Source: Rotaria sordida (lineage: Eukaryota > Rotifera > Eurotatoria > Philodinida > Philodinidae). From it: DNA of 64,000 nt. Below, piece by piece: positions 46,307 through 58,336 of the stretch; positions within the stretch are counted from its first letter, which is position 1, and every line of letters begins with the position of its first letter. The notes beneath the pieces are model-generated. The model did no database searches, was not told where the DNA came from, and worked only from the letters and a program-made list of their open reading frames with translations. Location: positions 84,402 through 148,401 of the forward strand of contig CAJNOL010000385.1 in the NCBI GenBank assembly GCA_905250125.1. The letters are read 5' to 3'. The translations under genes were made by a program, and so were the position numbers.

Positions 46307-48282
46307 CCTATCTGAAGAGATATTCAATAATCGAATTCAACTTTTAGGTTTGACACTACTGTAAAAGTGCTCATTTTTACTTCACCATTAACGGACGATA
46401 AGTATAGCAAAGAAAACAGAATGAGAAGATATCTTAAGTCTCCTGACCCTCACCATCCGTCAAAAAAATGAACATTAAGAGTAATGCATGGAAAGATAGC
46501 ACAATGTGTGATCTTTCATCAACGATATAAGCTAGAATTTGGTACCTTGTTTTTTAAAATTTTTTGATGATTTTCGTCATTATCTGCTTGAAAAATATTT
46601 TTTCTTTTTAGAAACAAAGAGAAATCTTTTTTAGCTTTTTATTTGTCAATGGTTTTTTCGATCGCACAATCCAGAATTCCCTGTAGGCCTTCATTCTATA
46701 TATTTAACTTTTTTTCGGATTTCAAAGTGCATGTCAATACGTAGTACAAGACAAAGTTTCTTTTTCTTTTTTTTTTGAGTTAAACTTTATTACTATTGTG
46801 TAAAAGAATACTTCAATAATAAGAAACTCCATGTTTTGAAGGTTTTTCCAGGTATTAAAAGTGTCACTCATTTCCTCTACTTAAATAGAATTTTAAAAAC
46901 CTCTCTGCCATGTTCTTCAAATAAACAAAAAATAGCCTAAAGAATGAAGGCTCACAGAGAATGTCGAGTTGCTAAATGAGCTGTTTTAGACCGTTGTTTG
47001 TTGAATATCTTCCGAAAACGTCATGATATGGAACTGAAAATTTTAACATAGCCTCTCCACTATAACTTCAATATACTCTGGAAATTACTTTCAGGCGATA
47101 TTTATTTAACCCTCTACTCATGATAAGACCTAAAGGGACGCATGATTTTTGAAAATAAGTTGCTTATGAAGAATGAAAAGCAATTAAAACAAAGCATAAA
47201 CATGAAGCATATAAAACTGTGGGCATAGATAACTTGAGTCATGAGCGATGGTTTGCTGAGTCAAACCATTTTAGTATGCGAGCAGAATGCATAGATCATC
47301 GACGAACGAGTAGCTTGAGACGTGTAGAACAAAACAGAGTTATACAAACATGGTGCTATGGGAGGGAAGGCTCGAACACGATGTTTATTCTCGAGAAACC
47401 AACACGTTGCCATTGCGTCAATCTTCTATATATACTCTGGAAATTTCATGCGATTTGAATGTACCTGACTCAAGATCAGTTTTTTAGGCGGACACTAAGA
47501 AGTTCATAATTATTGAATAGAGAAGATGATAAGGGTAATGCAAGAAGCAATAAAATGAATCTTTTTTTTTACATGAGAGACTTTTCATTTCAGAATAACG
47601 TATTTGGTTGTAATAGTGTCTTAAGTTAATTTCCAATAACAGTTAGAACGTAATTCAAAAGATATTTATTTTATTGTCATCTTTATTTACTATAGTATTA
47701 CCTACTAGAAAAAAAAACCTAGCTAATAAAGTTTTTTTTGTGTCCTGAAGCACTGCTAGGTGTTCCTCTTAAGAAAAATTAATGAGTAGCAAAATATATC
47801 TCGCTTTAAAAATCTCATACGCATATTTTATTTCGATAGGCATAAAACATAACAGTATTAAGATGTACAGCAGTGTACAACTATAAATAAAGTATGGTAT
47901 CGAGTTTGTTATATACTAGAGAAGATTGAGAAAAAGTCAATATTCATGGCCTTTAGTTACTAAAAGCTGGTAGATCTTAGCGACTTTGATTCATGTTGTA
48001 TGTAACGATGACTAATTCTAGGAATTATTCATATTATGAATATAAATACATAAATTAATGTTATATTTTTAAGATAAAGCAAAAAACAACGATAATTTCT
48101 TTAAAACAAAAAATCATATTCGCATCTGTTAGACAATGATTTGATTCTTATAATTGTTGTCAATGTATTCAGTGAACATTTTTAATCTAAACAGTCTCGT
48201 CATAAGTTGATAAGTAGTGCTAGAATTATTTTCAAAGTATGGTAAGAATAGTTTAATAATACTTGAAGAAACGTATTGATAT
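46307..48282. other. Intergenic, no gene seen
   Basis: AT-rich, no supportable coding region. The 79-codon ORF at 47219 has no recognisable domain. Confidence 0.4.
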
Positions 48283-48973
48283 TACTGTCCATTTCAAAAT
48301 ATAATATCCTCCACTATTTTTTGAATAACTCGAAAACTCAAGCAGCTAGAAATCTGTGGTTTTCACTAATCGAAGGAGGAGATCGGAGACGTCTTTTTCT
48401 CTAATAATGTATAAGAGGAAATCCTTTTAAAACTAATTATTTTTGAAAAACATGTAAAAGAAGGCATGAAAATGACCTGTCATCTAGATGGAATTTTGAT
48501 TTAGACCTATAATTTAGATAGAGGAACTTCAAATCTATAGTTCAAGATACAACGCAAATTGGTTCTTTTATTACATTCTAACGTTGAACAAATTTAGTCA
48601 TGTGTTTACATCCACAAATAATAGGGATTTTTGCTAATTTTTTACTCATTTTTCTCACTTTTTATTATAATAGCTTGGCATTTCGATGGAAATGTAAAAA
48701 ATGTAGGGAAACGCATTATATCTTGAACTATACATTTAAAGTCCCTCTATCTAAATCAAAATTTCATCTAGATGAGAGGTCACTTTCATGCCTTCTTTTA
48801 CATATTTTTCAAAAATGATTAGTTTTAAAAGAATTTCCTCTTATACATTATTGGAGAAAAAGACATCCCCGATCTCCTCTTTTGATTAGTGAAAACCACA
48901 GATCTCTAGCTGCTTGAGTTCTCGAGTTATTCAAAAAATAGTGAAGGACATTATATTTTGAAACAGACAATAG
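48283..48973. mobile_element. Foldback element, about 690 bp
   Basis: Arms of about 265 bp (48283-48556 and 48711-48973) are inverted copies; shared blocks are TTTCAAAATATAAT, GAGATCGG/CCGATCTC, and TCATCTAGATG with AATTTTGATTTAGA. No ORF and no certain target duplication. Confidence 0.8.
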
Positions 48974-49338
48974 TTTGAGTTTTCATGTGTTCATCATTAA
49001 TGTAAATTTATGCTGAATTGTTTAAGGCGTAAATTTCTTTTTATATTAGTTTTGTATTTTTTAGTGTAATTTTCTTATAGCAATAAAAATTAATTGTGCT
49101 TTTATTATAAAAGCTTTCAGCTGAGTTGTTTTTTGATTATCTAATACTAGAGAAAAAAAGAGAAAGAGACTACGCAATGGTGAATCAAATGCACTGTGCA
49201 AGTAATCTTCTTTTCAAGGTTAACCGAAATCTTCTTTTTTTTTTCTTACTTGGAACACTTAGTATGTTCAAATTAAGATGATGAAATAAAAATTCCACCA
49301 GTTTTGATTTTTACTTTCATTCATATTTACTTTAGAGA

Positions 49339-50319
49339 ATGACTGCCAACGATAGTTTCAACGGTAATGATAATGATGACAATGTATTTCGGGAATCCGA
49401 GACTCCCATACCTCGTCCAATTCGATTTTGGCTTCTATTACTACTTGTTATACCATCAATTATTTGTTCTTTATTCTTACTTTTTCATCTACTGATTAAT
49501 AAAAATTCACGAAATCATTTAGTTAATCATACGATGATTGTTTTACTCATCATTGGATTAATTACAGAATTGATGGATATTTCTTTTCTTCTTGATTTTT
49601 TACGTTTTGGTATTGTACAACCATCCATACCTTTTACATGTGTCATGTTGTGGTTTATAGACGTAGGCCTTTATAATGGATTTACAATAATTATGGCATG
49701 GAGTTCTGTTCATCGTTATTTATTTATATTTCATGATCAAATATTTTCCAACAGAAACAAACGTATTCCTTTCCACTATTTGCCTCTAATCATGTTGCTT
49801 GTCTATATATTGATTTTCTATACAATTGCTATAATCTTTCCACCATGTGTGCATACATTTGATTATAGATTACCTCTTTGTAATGATAATCCATGTTATT
49901 TGAATGATCCTTCTCTTGGCATATGGGATACTATTATGAATAGTATTGTACCAACATTTATCATAAGTATTTCCAGTGCCGCTCTTTTTATTCATATTCA
50001 CTATAAACAACGACATTTTTGTCTAAGTAACCGATGGCGTACACAACGCAAAATGGCAATTCATTTAATCTATACGTCTGTTCTATTTCTTATTCCCAAT
50101 ATTCCACTGAATCTTTTATTTTTCGCTCATCTTTGTGGTCTACCAGAAGGCGTAGGTGTTGAAGTTCAATTAATCTTCGACTTTCTATGTTATTTCGTCA
50201 TACTTCTATATCCTTTCTTGTGTCTTAGTTTTTTATCTAAGTTACACAAGAAAATAAAATGGAAGAGATTGTTTTTGTTACAACAACCAAGACAAAATCC
50301 TATTGTCGCACCTCAATAA
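49339..50319 (+). CDS. 7TM G-protein-coupled receptor, rhodopsin-like, diverged
   Basis: 326 residues in one exon with seven hydrophobic helices: about 29-52, 64-88, 98-124, 145-168, 200-224, 241-263 and 275-300. The extracellular N-terminus is Asn/Asp-rich. TM3 ends in the sequence SSVHRYLFIF, a DRY-like motif with H-R-Y in place of D/E-R-Y, and a Cys near the start of TM3 (C100) can pair with one in loop 2 (C189 region). The tail is short and basic. Receptors of this diverged kind are numerous in bdelloids, and the ligand is unknown. ATTTACTTTAG ends 3 bp before the ATG, a likely spliced-leader acceptor. Confidence 0.8.
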   Translation: MTANDSFNGNDNDDNVFRESETPIPRPIRFWLLLLLVIPSIICSLFLLFHLLINKNSRNHLVNHTMIVLLIIGLITELMDISFLLDFLRFGIVQPSIPFTCVMLWFIDVGLYNGFTIIMAWSSVHRYLFIFHDQIFSNRNKRIPFHYLPLIMLLVYILIFYTIAIIFPPCVHTFDYRLPLCNDNPCYLNDPSLGIWDTIMNSIVPTFIISISSAALFIHIHYKQRHFCLSNRWRTQRKMAIHLIYTSVLFLIPNIPLNLLFFAHLCGLPEGVGVEVQLIFDFLCYFVILLYPFLCLSFLSKLHKKIKWKRLFLLQQPRQNPIVAPQ

Positions 50320-51688
50320 ACTCATGAATAACAATATATTTTAATATATTACATTTGCTTTAAATGTCATTTCTTATTTAATCACTAACAAAACATAATT
50401 TATACATTATTCAGTGTTGTTTTCATTTACAAAAAGATTGAATAAAATATATTCATTTCTAATTATGAAATATTCAGAATAAAAGAATCTATAACATTGA
50501 TAACAATACATCCTAAGTTGATTAATCATTCAATCATATAAGTCATTCCAAATTCAGTGTCTGAGCAGCCAACTTTAGAGGAGGGAAAAAAGAGAATTTC
50601 AGCTCTGCAAGGAAAAAGTAAAAATATTTCACAATTGAGAGGATCGGAGACGCCTCCTTCCGAATCAGGTCACTATTCTTCAAAACAGTCAAAGTTATTA
50701 TGCTGTAAAAAAAACCATAACGCTTTCGTCAAGCATTATATATATATATATATATATATATATCACTGTTTCATATGAACAAACAATTTATTTCTATGGA
50801 TATGCTTATACAACACGTACAGCAAATAAATTAATATTATTTTCGTTGTACAATCAATTATACATTTGACTGTATTGAATACATCAAATTAGTTCTAATA
50901 AAGTTTATTTTGTATATTTGAACTCGAAAAAAATCTGTCAAATTCACAAGTGAATACAAGATTTACAAACAAGGATGAAAAAATTTTAAAGCAACAATTG
51001 ATAAACATTTCCGTCTTGAAACAGATTTAAAATAGAGATCACAATAATATATCAACACTATTTTGCAGTTTCAAAATCATTAGCAATCACATTCAAGGTT
51101 CTGTTTTTACGTCTATTTCAAAGGAATTTATGTCTAATATTCAATCAGGAAAATCATTATCTTGACATGATCATTCTAATTCAAACCATCATATTTGAAA
51201 ACGAGATGCAAAAAAATACCTTATCACACAGTAAGGAATACTTTCATTATGATACGATATTTAGCAATCAGTTACTTAATTTCCATAATAAACATATCAT
51301 TGCTAATTCATGTTTACTTTATTGTAATGCTAACTCATAGGGACACTTTCTACATATTTGAAAAGTGTTTATGACTGTGACAGAGGTATCTTACTACAAC
51401 AATATAGTCATATCGATAAGGAGCTCTATTTTCGAATTAATCTAATCATTTTATGTAGAAAAGACATGATAAATCTCTTTTATATGAAATTAGATGAATG
51501 TTGAACAAGGAAAACGACGTCATGAAACTTCTTTTTCTGTTCTGCCAATAAGTAAACAAAAAGATGTTAGCACAATCCTTGCAGGATTGTAATGTGCAGT
51601 TGCATGAAGCTGCTGGTATTATAAAAGAGAATATTAATCAATATATATATTTCGGCTTATGAATTGCTATCTACTTTTAATGTATGTC
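50320..51688. other. Downstream region with TA microsatellite
   Basis: A (TA)n run lies at about 50736-50763. A 73-codon frame at 50557 follows an acceptor-like TTCAG and may be an exon remnant; no domain was recognised. Confidence 0.35.
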
Positions 51689-51788
51689 NNNNNNNNNNNN
51701 NNNNNNNNNNNNNNNNNNNNNNNNNNNNNNNNNNNNNNNNNNNNNNNNNNNNNNNNNNNNNNNNNNNNNNNNNNNNNNNNNNNNNNNN
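51689..51788. other. Assembly gap of 100 N
   Basis: Exactly 100 Ns, the conventional length for a gap of unknown size. Adjacent plus- and minus-strand ORFs through it are artefacts. Confidence 0.98.
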
Positions 51789-53911
51789 GGATACGAACAT
51801 AGAGAAGTATATATACATATAAAGAATAAGAATATACTTTATTCCAGAATTGGAACCGGTCCAATCCGGTTGAAATGGTTAGATCGGCCGGTTTTTGTCG
51901 GTTGAAAAATATTTTATAGATATGTTAGTTTTTCTGATGAAACTCTGGTTGAGAACAAGTTTTTATGCTCTCATCAAAATAACTGACTTGTTTTGTTTTT
52001 TTGCCAATTTATTTCAATTCTTTTAATCGAAATCCATTTCATTTTTTTAAGTATAATCAAAACTGTATTAATTGAATTAAAATTATCTCATACATTGTTT
52101 TTGTTGAAGATGACTGATATGTTTAATGACGTTCTTTTTCAAACTACATGTATATATATAAATATCTCACATACTTATCTTTGAGAAACAAAACAGATAC
52201 GAAGGACTAGAATACGATATTCCTTTCTAATGATCTATAAAAATTTGAGCGAAAAAAGGATAGTGATTTTTTTTGAAGACATTTCTTTTAGCTAATTAAT
52301 AATGATGTAATAAAAAGGCCTCTTTTTGATAGTTTTCACCGGTCTGAAAGGTTTTTTTTTGAACCAGTTGACCAGTGGTCGACTTATATGAGTCTAAAAT
52401 TTTAGACTTCTAAGTCGATCAAGGTCTACAATCTTGACCGACTACAACCTTGGGTTGTTACCTGTTTTTCTTATCGCGCGACTTATACGCGAATCGAGAA
52501 TAAGGCTTGCTGCAACATAAGTATCACAGAAAAGACAAGTATAAAAAAAAGGAGAAAGAACTGCAATCAATTGGTTTTTGAATAAACTGACTAAATGGAA
52601 TGCTTTTCATTAAAAGATTAAGAGCATACTGTTGTTTTTTTTAGCTTCTCTCAATTTTATACGAAGACGATCAATTTAATCAAAAAGAATGAGGACGACC
52701 AATAATTTGAGTGAAATCAAAATAATTGGAAGAATTAAAAACATCTTTTTTTTGTTAATTATTATGATAGACTTTATCCTATTAGTGTACAAAATGTCGT
52801 TTTTAATAACCGAATTCTACCAACAGTCTTAAATTATAATGCGTGATATTTTGATTTTTCAATTAGATAGATTTTTTTTATTTAAAATTGATAATACGAT
52901 TTTAAAAAAAGGAGCTGCTTTCTCATCAGTGAAAATCGGTAGCCATTTAGATCAAAGTTTCGCTCTAAAACAGTTTTACTATATAAAAAAGGGTGTGGGT
53001 GTGAATGAAGTAAATAACTATCTACCTACATTCTTCACATCAAATAGAAAGTTGATTTTGAATATTTTTCAGCATTGCTAAGAGAATAAAAAATTACCAC
53101 TGAGCTTGAGAATCTAATTTTCCAAGATTTGAGAAGTAGATAAATCCAAATTACTCTATAATTCATTTTCATCATAAACTCGTTCTGTCGTTTTGAATCT
53201 TAGAAAGTTTCCCTACCAATGAATATAACTCCTGTAGCACTATATTAACATTTCGTTCAAATAATAGCTGTTAGAGTCGACTGAATCTATTAACGTATCT
53301 TTGAATACTAATATGTTGCATCAGTATTAGATTTTCAAAACGTAGCAGCCATCATATCGGCAGCTATGATGTGAATATAATCGAACATTATATCTATTAG
53401 CCTAATTTAATTAGGAAAAAAAAATAATTTGCTTATTTGTTTTTCAAAGTTTCTAATCGATTTTTTTTTCGTTAGTTAGTGGTAGGTGAACAAAATGCTG
53501 TAATGGAAAATAGCGATATTTACATTAACTGTCTATTTGAATAGAAAGAAATTAGATAGACATCTTGATTAGAAAGTTTAAAAAAACAGAATGTTAAGCA
53601 GAAACATTGCATAAAAAGATCCTATATTTTTTGGCATTTTTTATGGAAAATCCTTTATTTTAGAAAAATTAATTCTATAAGTATCCCTATTTTTTTAAGA
53701 ACTCGTAATCGGACTCCAAACTTCTTTGTCTTTGTAAGGTAAATATATATATGAATTCTTTATTGATTGAATTTAGAAAAAAGACTATTCAATCAAGTAG
53801 TAATTAGCTGATATTTTTCAATGAAATATCAATTTTATCGATATTTATATTTTTTGAGTTTTATTTATTTAGAATATTATGCAAGATTGTTTGAATAATC
53901 AAGTATAAACA
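51789..53911. other. AT-rich region, no firm gene
   Basis: Contains a short telomere-like G arm at 52988-53006 (GGGTGTGGGTGTGAATG) without a clear C arm, and a palindrome GTCTAAAATTTTAGAC near 52413. It may include unrecognisable 5' exons of the CBP remnant. Confidence 0.35.
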
Positions 53912-54891
53912 GTTCTTGACATTCCTTATTTCCATGATAATTATTGGCCGATTATTATTGAAAACAATATTGAAAATATGTTTTAGTATTGATAATAAAA
54001 ATCGAATTTGTTCTTTTTTAAGAACTTTATCAAGAAGAAGAAGATCGAAGAAAACAAAACGTTGAAACAGAACAACCTATGGTAGATGAAGAAGAAGTTA
54101 GTTGAAATTGTATATAATAGTCGCTATTTAAATCTTGATTTTACTTACAATATGAATATTTGATTTTTTATTTTAATTTAGATTTTTGATAAATGTAAAT
54201 TTTGAAATACATATGAAAAGGAAAATTTGAAGAAAACACCAAATCAAATATCAAATTCTACTGATTTACTATCTAGAATATTTTCAACTATGGAAAAATA
54301 CAAAGAGGTAAGTTATTTAAAAAAAAACAAATTGTCAAAGGTGATTTTTGTCCACTCTGATTTAGTCTAATACAAGAGTTTTTCAGCTTTCAACATATGC
54401 TAACTATAATTTCATAAGATTTACTAAACCAACTTTTGATCGCGCTCTGTTTTTCCCAAACATTATTATACTTACAAATTGCATCTATATCTTTCTTTAG
54501 GCATTTTTTGTTATTTGTCTTCATAATCAAATAACATTCTATTTAACAGTCAATGATATTAATGCTCTCATTGAATGTGATCTAATCGACACGACAAATG
54601 CATTTTTAAGTTTTGTTTTGTAATAAAAATTATACATTTTCTTCATTACGTCGTGCAAAATTTTCTATCATGGCTATATTATATGAATTACATACATTAA
54701 CAACAGATAAATGCATTTATAATTGTAATACATGTCGACAACAATGCGATATACGTTATCATTGCACAGTATGTGAAGATTTTGATCTATGTGAAAAATG
54801 TTATAATATTGAATCAAATCATGAACATAAAATGGATAAATATAATACATTAAATATTAATGATAAATCTAGCATTATCACATACTGTTAA
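53912..54891 (+). pseudogene. CBP/p300 acetyltransferase gene remnant (HAT end and ZZ finger)
   Basis: Successive exon-like pieces align in order with CBP/p300. LDIPYFHDNYWPIIIENNIE matches the E-LPYFEGDFWP segment. LYQEEEDRRKQ follows, then LLSRIFSTMEKYKE ending at GTAAGT. Next comes FFVICLHNQ through LIECDLIDTTNAFLSF, then FSSLRRAKFSIMAILYELHT and a ZZ finger (C-N-T-C, C-x2-C with CTVCEDFDLCEKCY, then NHEHKM). CBP/p300 acetylates histones and is a transcription coactivator. Introns are still in place, so this is a decayed genomic copy and not a retrocopy. There is a TGA in the third piece, frameshifts at about 53990 and 54615, and the TAZ2 and KIX regions are missing. The ZZ part alone stays open for 92 codons. 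Confidence 0.75.
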
Positions 54892-55042
54892 GAATCGTAT
54901 GGATGATGGTGTTAATCGTAGTTATTTTCATTCTAAATTTATTATATAACATATAAAAGATTGTAAAGAAAAACCCTCAACACGAGATCAATGATTTATT
55001 TATAAAATTTTGTTTCTGAATAAAATCTCATTTATTCTATAT

Positions 55043-55143
55043 TGAGGGTGTGATTGTGGGTGTGCGTGTGTGTAGATGTGGTTGTGGATGTGCGTGTGGG
55101 TGTTGGTAAAGAGAAGAACTACACCCACACTCACATCCACACT
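55043..55143. repeat. Telomere-like hairpin
   Basis: A 65-bp G arm (GAGGGTGTGATTGTGGGTGT onward), loop TAAAGAGAAGAA, then CTACACCCACACTCACATCC. It separates the CBP remnant from the DUF3445 gene. Confidence 0.8.
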
Positions 55144-55186
55144 ATCTTTATTTTAGTTTCCGATTTTCGCACATGTTTGCTCAATT

Positions 55187-56341
55187 TTAGAATGGATACG
55201 TATTTGAATTATTCAATTCAAGGCCGTTTGCACACTGTTCTGCATGCTTTTCGTCAAGATATTTCAAAAGAACGTTTTCGTAGGCCTTCCTTCCTTTGTG
55301 TCGGACGATTTCGTCAGGCCAACTTCGTAAGGCTGAGGCCAATCGCCCAGGAACACCAGGTTCTTGAGCAATATCGATGATTGGCAGGAAATAAGTACGA
55401 ATTGTAAAAAGAATGGCTCCGCTACGTGGTAATCGTCGAAGCGCTTGCCTCTCACTACGGAAATGTATGTTTTCGATAGATGGATTCGGTCGTGCATCTT
55501 TTCGTCCGAAGCCAAATGTATCTTCAGATCCGATCGAACTTGACCAAGCCAGTTCACCGTCTGTTTGAATTGAATAATTGTATCGAACAACTGCTTGCTC
55601 AGGCATCATTTTTTGAAAGAATCGTTCCATACCTTGCTGTAACTTTTCTCGAAATTGTGCTACATTGCCAGACGTATGAATTTCGGCGAGTGGCATATTG
55701 AATTTATCTTCTAGACGCCAAAAACCTGGAAGTGGAATGGCACCAGCTTTGAGATAATACTGTCCATCGACACCTTCGATCATTAGTGCTAGATCGTCTT
55801 GAATTAGAAAAGCTGCATACTTGAGAGGATCATCAGAATGAATAGGGTAAATTTCTCCTGTTGCTTTGATTCGAATTTGTTTTTGTGAGGTGCTAAAGTC
55901 GAATTCGAACAGTGAAGGATAGCGACAAACTGCATATTCGCTTATCAACTCCATGGTCTCGAGTGCGGCATCGTACGCTTCGGGAGCTGTCATACATAAA
56001 CGAGAAGCTCGTTCACCAGATAGACGGGCAAGCTTTTCATTATGATAACGAATCCATTGGTTGTCAAGCTCGATCCAATCATTCAAGTCTAGACGACGAA
56101 TACCCATTGTGACAAAATAATCAGGTCCGTACTTGAACGGACGGTAGCGTAATGGATTTGTAGTTTCAATAGACCAGTTAGGATAGGCAGGTGGAGTCGG
56201 TGCTCGAAAATTGACTGGAGTCCATTTGCCGAAAGGTCTTTTTTTATCGACTACCGTAACAACGTGTTTCTTGCGTCCAAATTGAACAATGTAGAACAAC
56301 GTTCCAACGGTGATTACTGCTAACAACAAATATTCGAACAT
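55187..56341 (-). CDS. DUF3445 / heme-dependent oxidative N-demethylase-like protein
   Basis: 384 residues, single exon. Residues 3-20 are a membrane anchor, followed by a basic stretch. Residues 70-365 match the DUF3445 family, known mostly from fungi and bacteria: MGIRRLDLNDWIELDNQW, YPSLFEFDF, LIQDDLALMIEG, GAIPLPGFWRLEDK, and the hallmark ERQALRRLPRSGAILFTIRTY near 312-332, then a closing W-P-D-E-I-V-R-H-K-G. Characterised relatives act as heme-dependent oxidative N-demethylases. Membrane attachment would place this domain on an organelle or ER surface. TTTTAG abuts the ATG (56342), a likely spliced-leader acceptor. Family distribution suggests acquisition from fungi or bacteria. Confidence 0.82.
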   Translation of the reverse strand: MFEYLLLAVITVGTLFYIVQFGRKKHVVTVVDKKRPFGKWTPVNFRAPTPPAYPNWSIETTNPLRYRPFKYGPDYFVTMGIRRLDLNDWIELDNQWIRYHNEKLARLSGERASRLCMTAPEAYDAALETMELISEYAVCRYPSLFEFDFSTSQKQIRIKATGEIYPIHSDDPLKYAAFLIQDDLALMIEGVDGQYYLKAGAIPLPGFWRLEDKFNMPLAEIHTSGNVAQFREKLQQGMERFFQKMMPEQAVVRYNYSIQTDGELAWSSSIGSEDTFGFGRKDARPNPSIENIHFRSERQALRRLPRSGAILFTIRTYFLPIIDIAQEPGVPGRLASALRSWPDEIVRHKGRKAYENVLLKYLDEKHAEQCANGLELNNSNTYPF

Positions 56342-57880
56342 CTAAAATCTTAAAGAAAATCTAGATGTATTGTATAGTCAAAATATACAAATATATGACT
56401 CGCCAAAAGTATTTTCCTCCTATATGTGAATCCCAACAACAGCTGAGAGTCGAAAAATCGGTGCATAAGCAGCTCACGAGGAATGTGTATTAGTAGCACC
56501 ATTCAAGCCAAAATCGCTCGTTTGAGAATAGAGTTACGATGGATGGCTTTTGTATTCATCACAGACTCGATCATTCGAGAAGAGTAACATGTTTTAGGTT
56601 GGTCAGTCCTTCATTTTCTAGCCTCACAAAGTAACTATTAGTAGTTGCAATCTTCATCAAAGTTCATCTATCCATTGATGAACTATGATAATTTTTAGTG
56701 CAACTGTCGAAATACCACAATACTATGTGATATCATTGAGAAAATAAAAGCTCAATGGTAGTTGATGAATTCTCAAGATTTTGGAAATATATTGCTCGAT
56801 CTTTGAGAATTATATTCGAAAAGTTTCAGAAAAAATACCATGCCAACGAAGAATGACATGTGAAGGACTGTCAAATTCTTATTAATACTCTAAACCCTCT
56901 GATACTTGAGTGGAATTCCTCTTTTGAGTGAAGAAAGACCATAGATTGAGCTTCCGTTAGCTGCTAAAATATTGATAATTACTCGTATATTTGTTGAGAA
57001 ACTGAACATAATTAATATGTATTTCTTGTATTAGTTACTTTTCTGCCGATATAAGTGAGTATCATTCTAGGTTCATTATATTTTCACCTCTGAATTGCCG
57101 GTAAGTAGAATAAAACTGATCATAGATATGCTGAAACATACTACAGTAACATTTCCCTATATCCACGTATAAAAAGTTTATAAAAAAAATCATAAAAATC
57201 GATTAAAATGGCATTAGTATAGTTTGATTATAATCAGATTTTTTCAGCCTTAAAGGACAGATTTCATTTGATTTAATCATCTTAATTTATTTTAATCAGT
57301 TGTAATTGATTTATTGTTAGTAGTTGACTAAAATAGTGCCATTTTAATCGAGTTTTAATTTGATTTTTAACCGATTTTTTTACATGGGTGGTATCATATA
57401 GCATTGTAGCATTTCAACAATTGCAGTAAAAATGATCATAGTTTATTAATGGATACATGAACTTTGATGAAAATTATAACTACAGATAATTATTCGGTTG
57501 GATTACAAAAGCAGGTGTTTGTTAAGTCGTAATTTTGTCGTCTTCTCGAATGATCGAATCCACAATGAATACAAACGCCATTCATCATAACTCCAATATC
57601 ACACGAGTGATATTGAGATTGAGACTCACAGCAGGATACTATTGGCCAATTGTATAAGGCACATGCCAGTGAGAAGAAAAGGAGAAGAATAGTTAGATAG
57701 AGCAGATACGCAAGCGAATGATAGATGTGAAATAATAGTTTGTGTCAAGTGACGTTGATAAGAACGAAACGAAAAGTTAATTACAACGTTGTGAGATAAA
57801 CGATGAAGCGATCAACCCAGCGTATGAAGTGACATCCATAGTCTTTTCGTTGCTTCAGCTTCACAAGCTTGAATTTGAAA
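56342..57880. other. Intergenic with a short inverted-repeat element
   Basis: A probable MITE at about 57163-57398 has inverted ends sharing CGATTAAAATGGCA. No gene was recognised. Confidence 0.45.
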
Positions 57881-57889
57881 AAAGCTTGA

Positions 57890-57975
57890 AGGTATGGGTG
57901 TGGGTAGGTATGGAAGGTGCACGTGCGCCTGTAGATGAAGAAAACATTAGCACTTACATCTACACCCATACCCTT
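57890..57975. repeat. Telomere-like hairpin
   Basis: GGTATGGGTGTGGGTAGGTA, loop with GATGAAGAAAAC, then CTTACATCTACACCCATACC. Confidence 0.7.
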
Positions 57976-58336
57976 TATGTTATTATTACGAAAAAGAACA
58001 ACTATCATTCTTGATCCTAATTTCGAAACGCAAAATTGTTGATTATTTCGATTTATATTTTTGCAAAATAAATTTTAAGGGCTACATTTTTTAAATACTT
58101 TATTACATAATCAAAAACAAAACAATGTAATCTGCCAAATACAAGGAAAAAAAGGAACATATTTAACACAATAATCATTCGAAGACAAGATAGAGTGAGA
58201 AAGAATAGAGTTTTCGTTATTAGTACAAAAAAACAATATACGCTACATAAAATTGAAAAGTGCACACGAAAGAATAAGTCATATCAAGATCCCATCGTAT
58301 TAGAAGAACAATATGTATTGATTAAAGTAGTTTTGT

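Noticed and set aside
51667-51905. ORFs spanning the 100-N gap
   Set aside because: Consist mainly of undefined residues.
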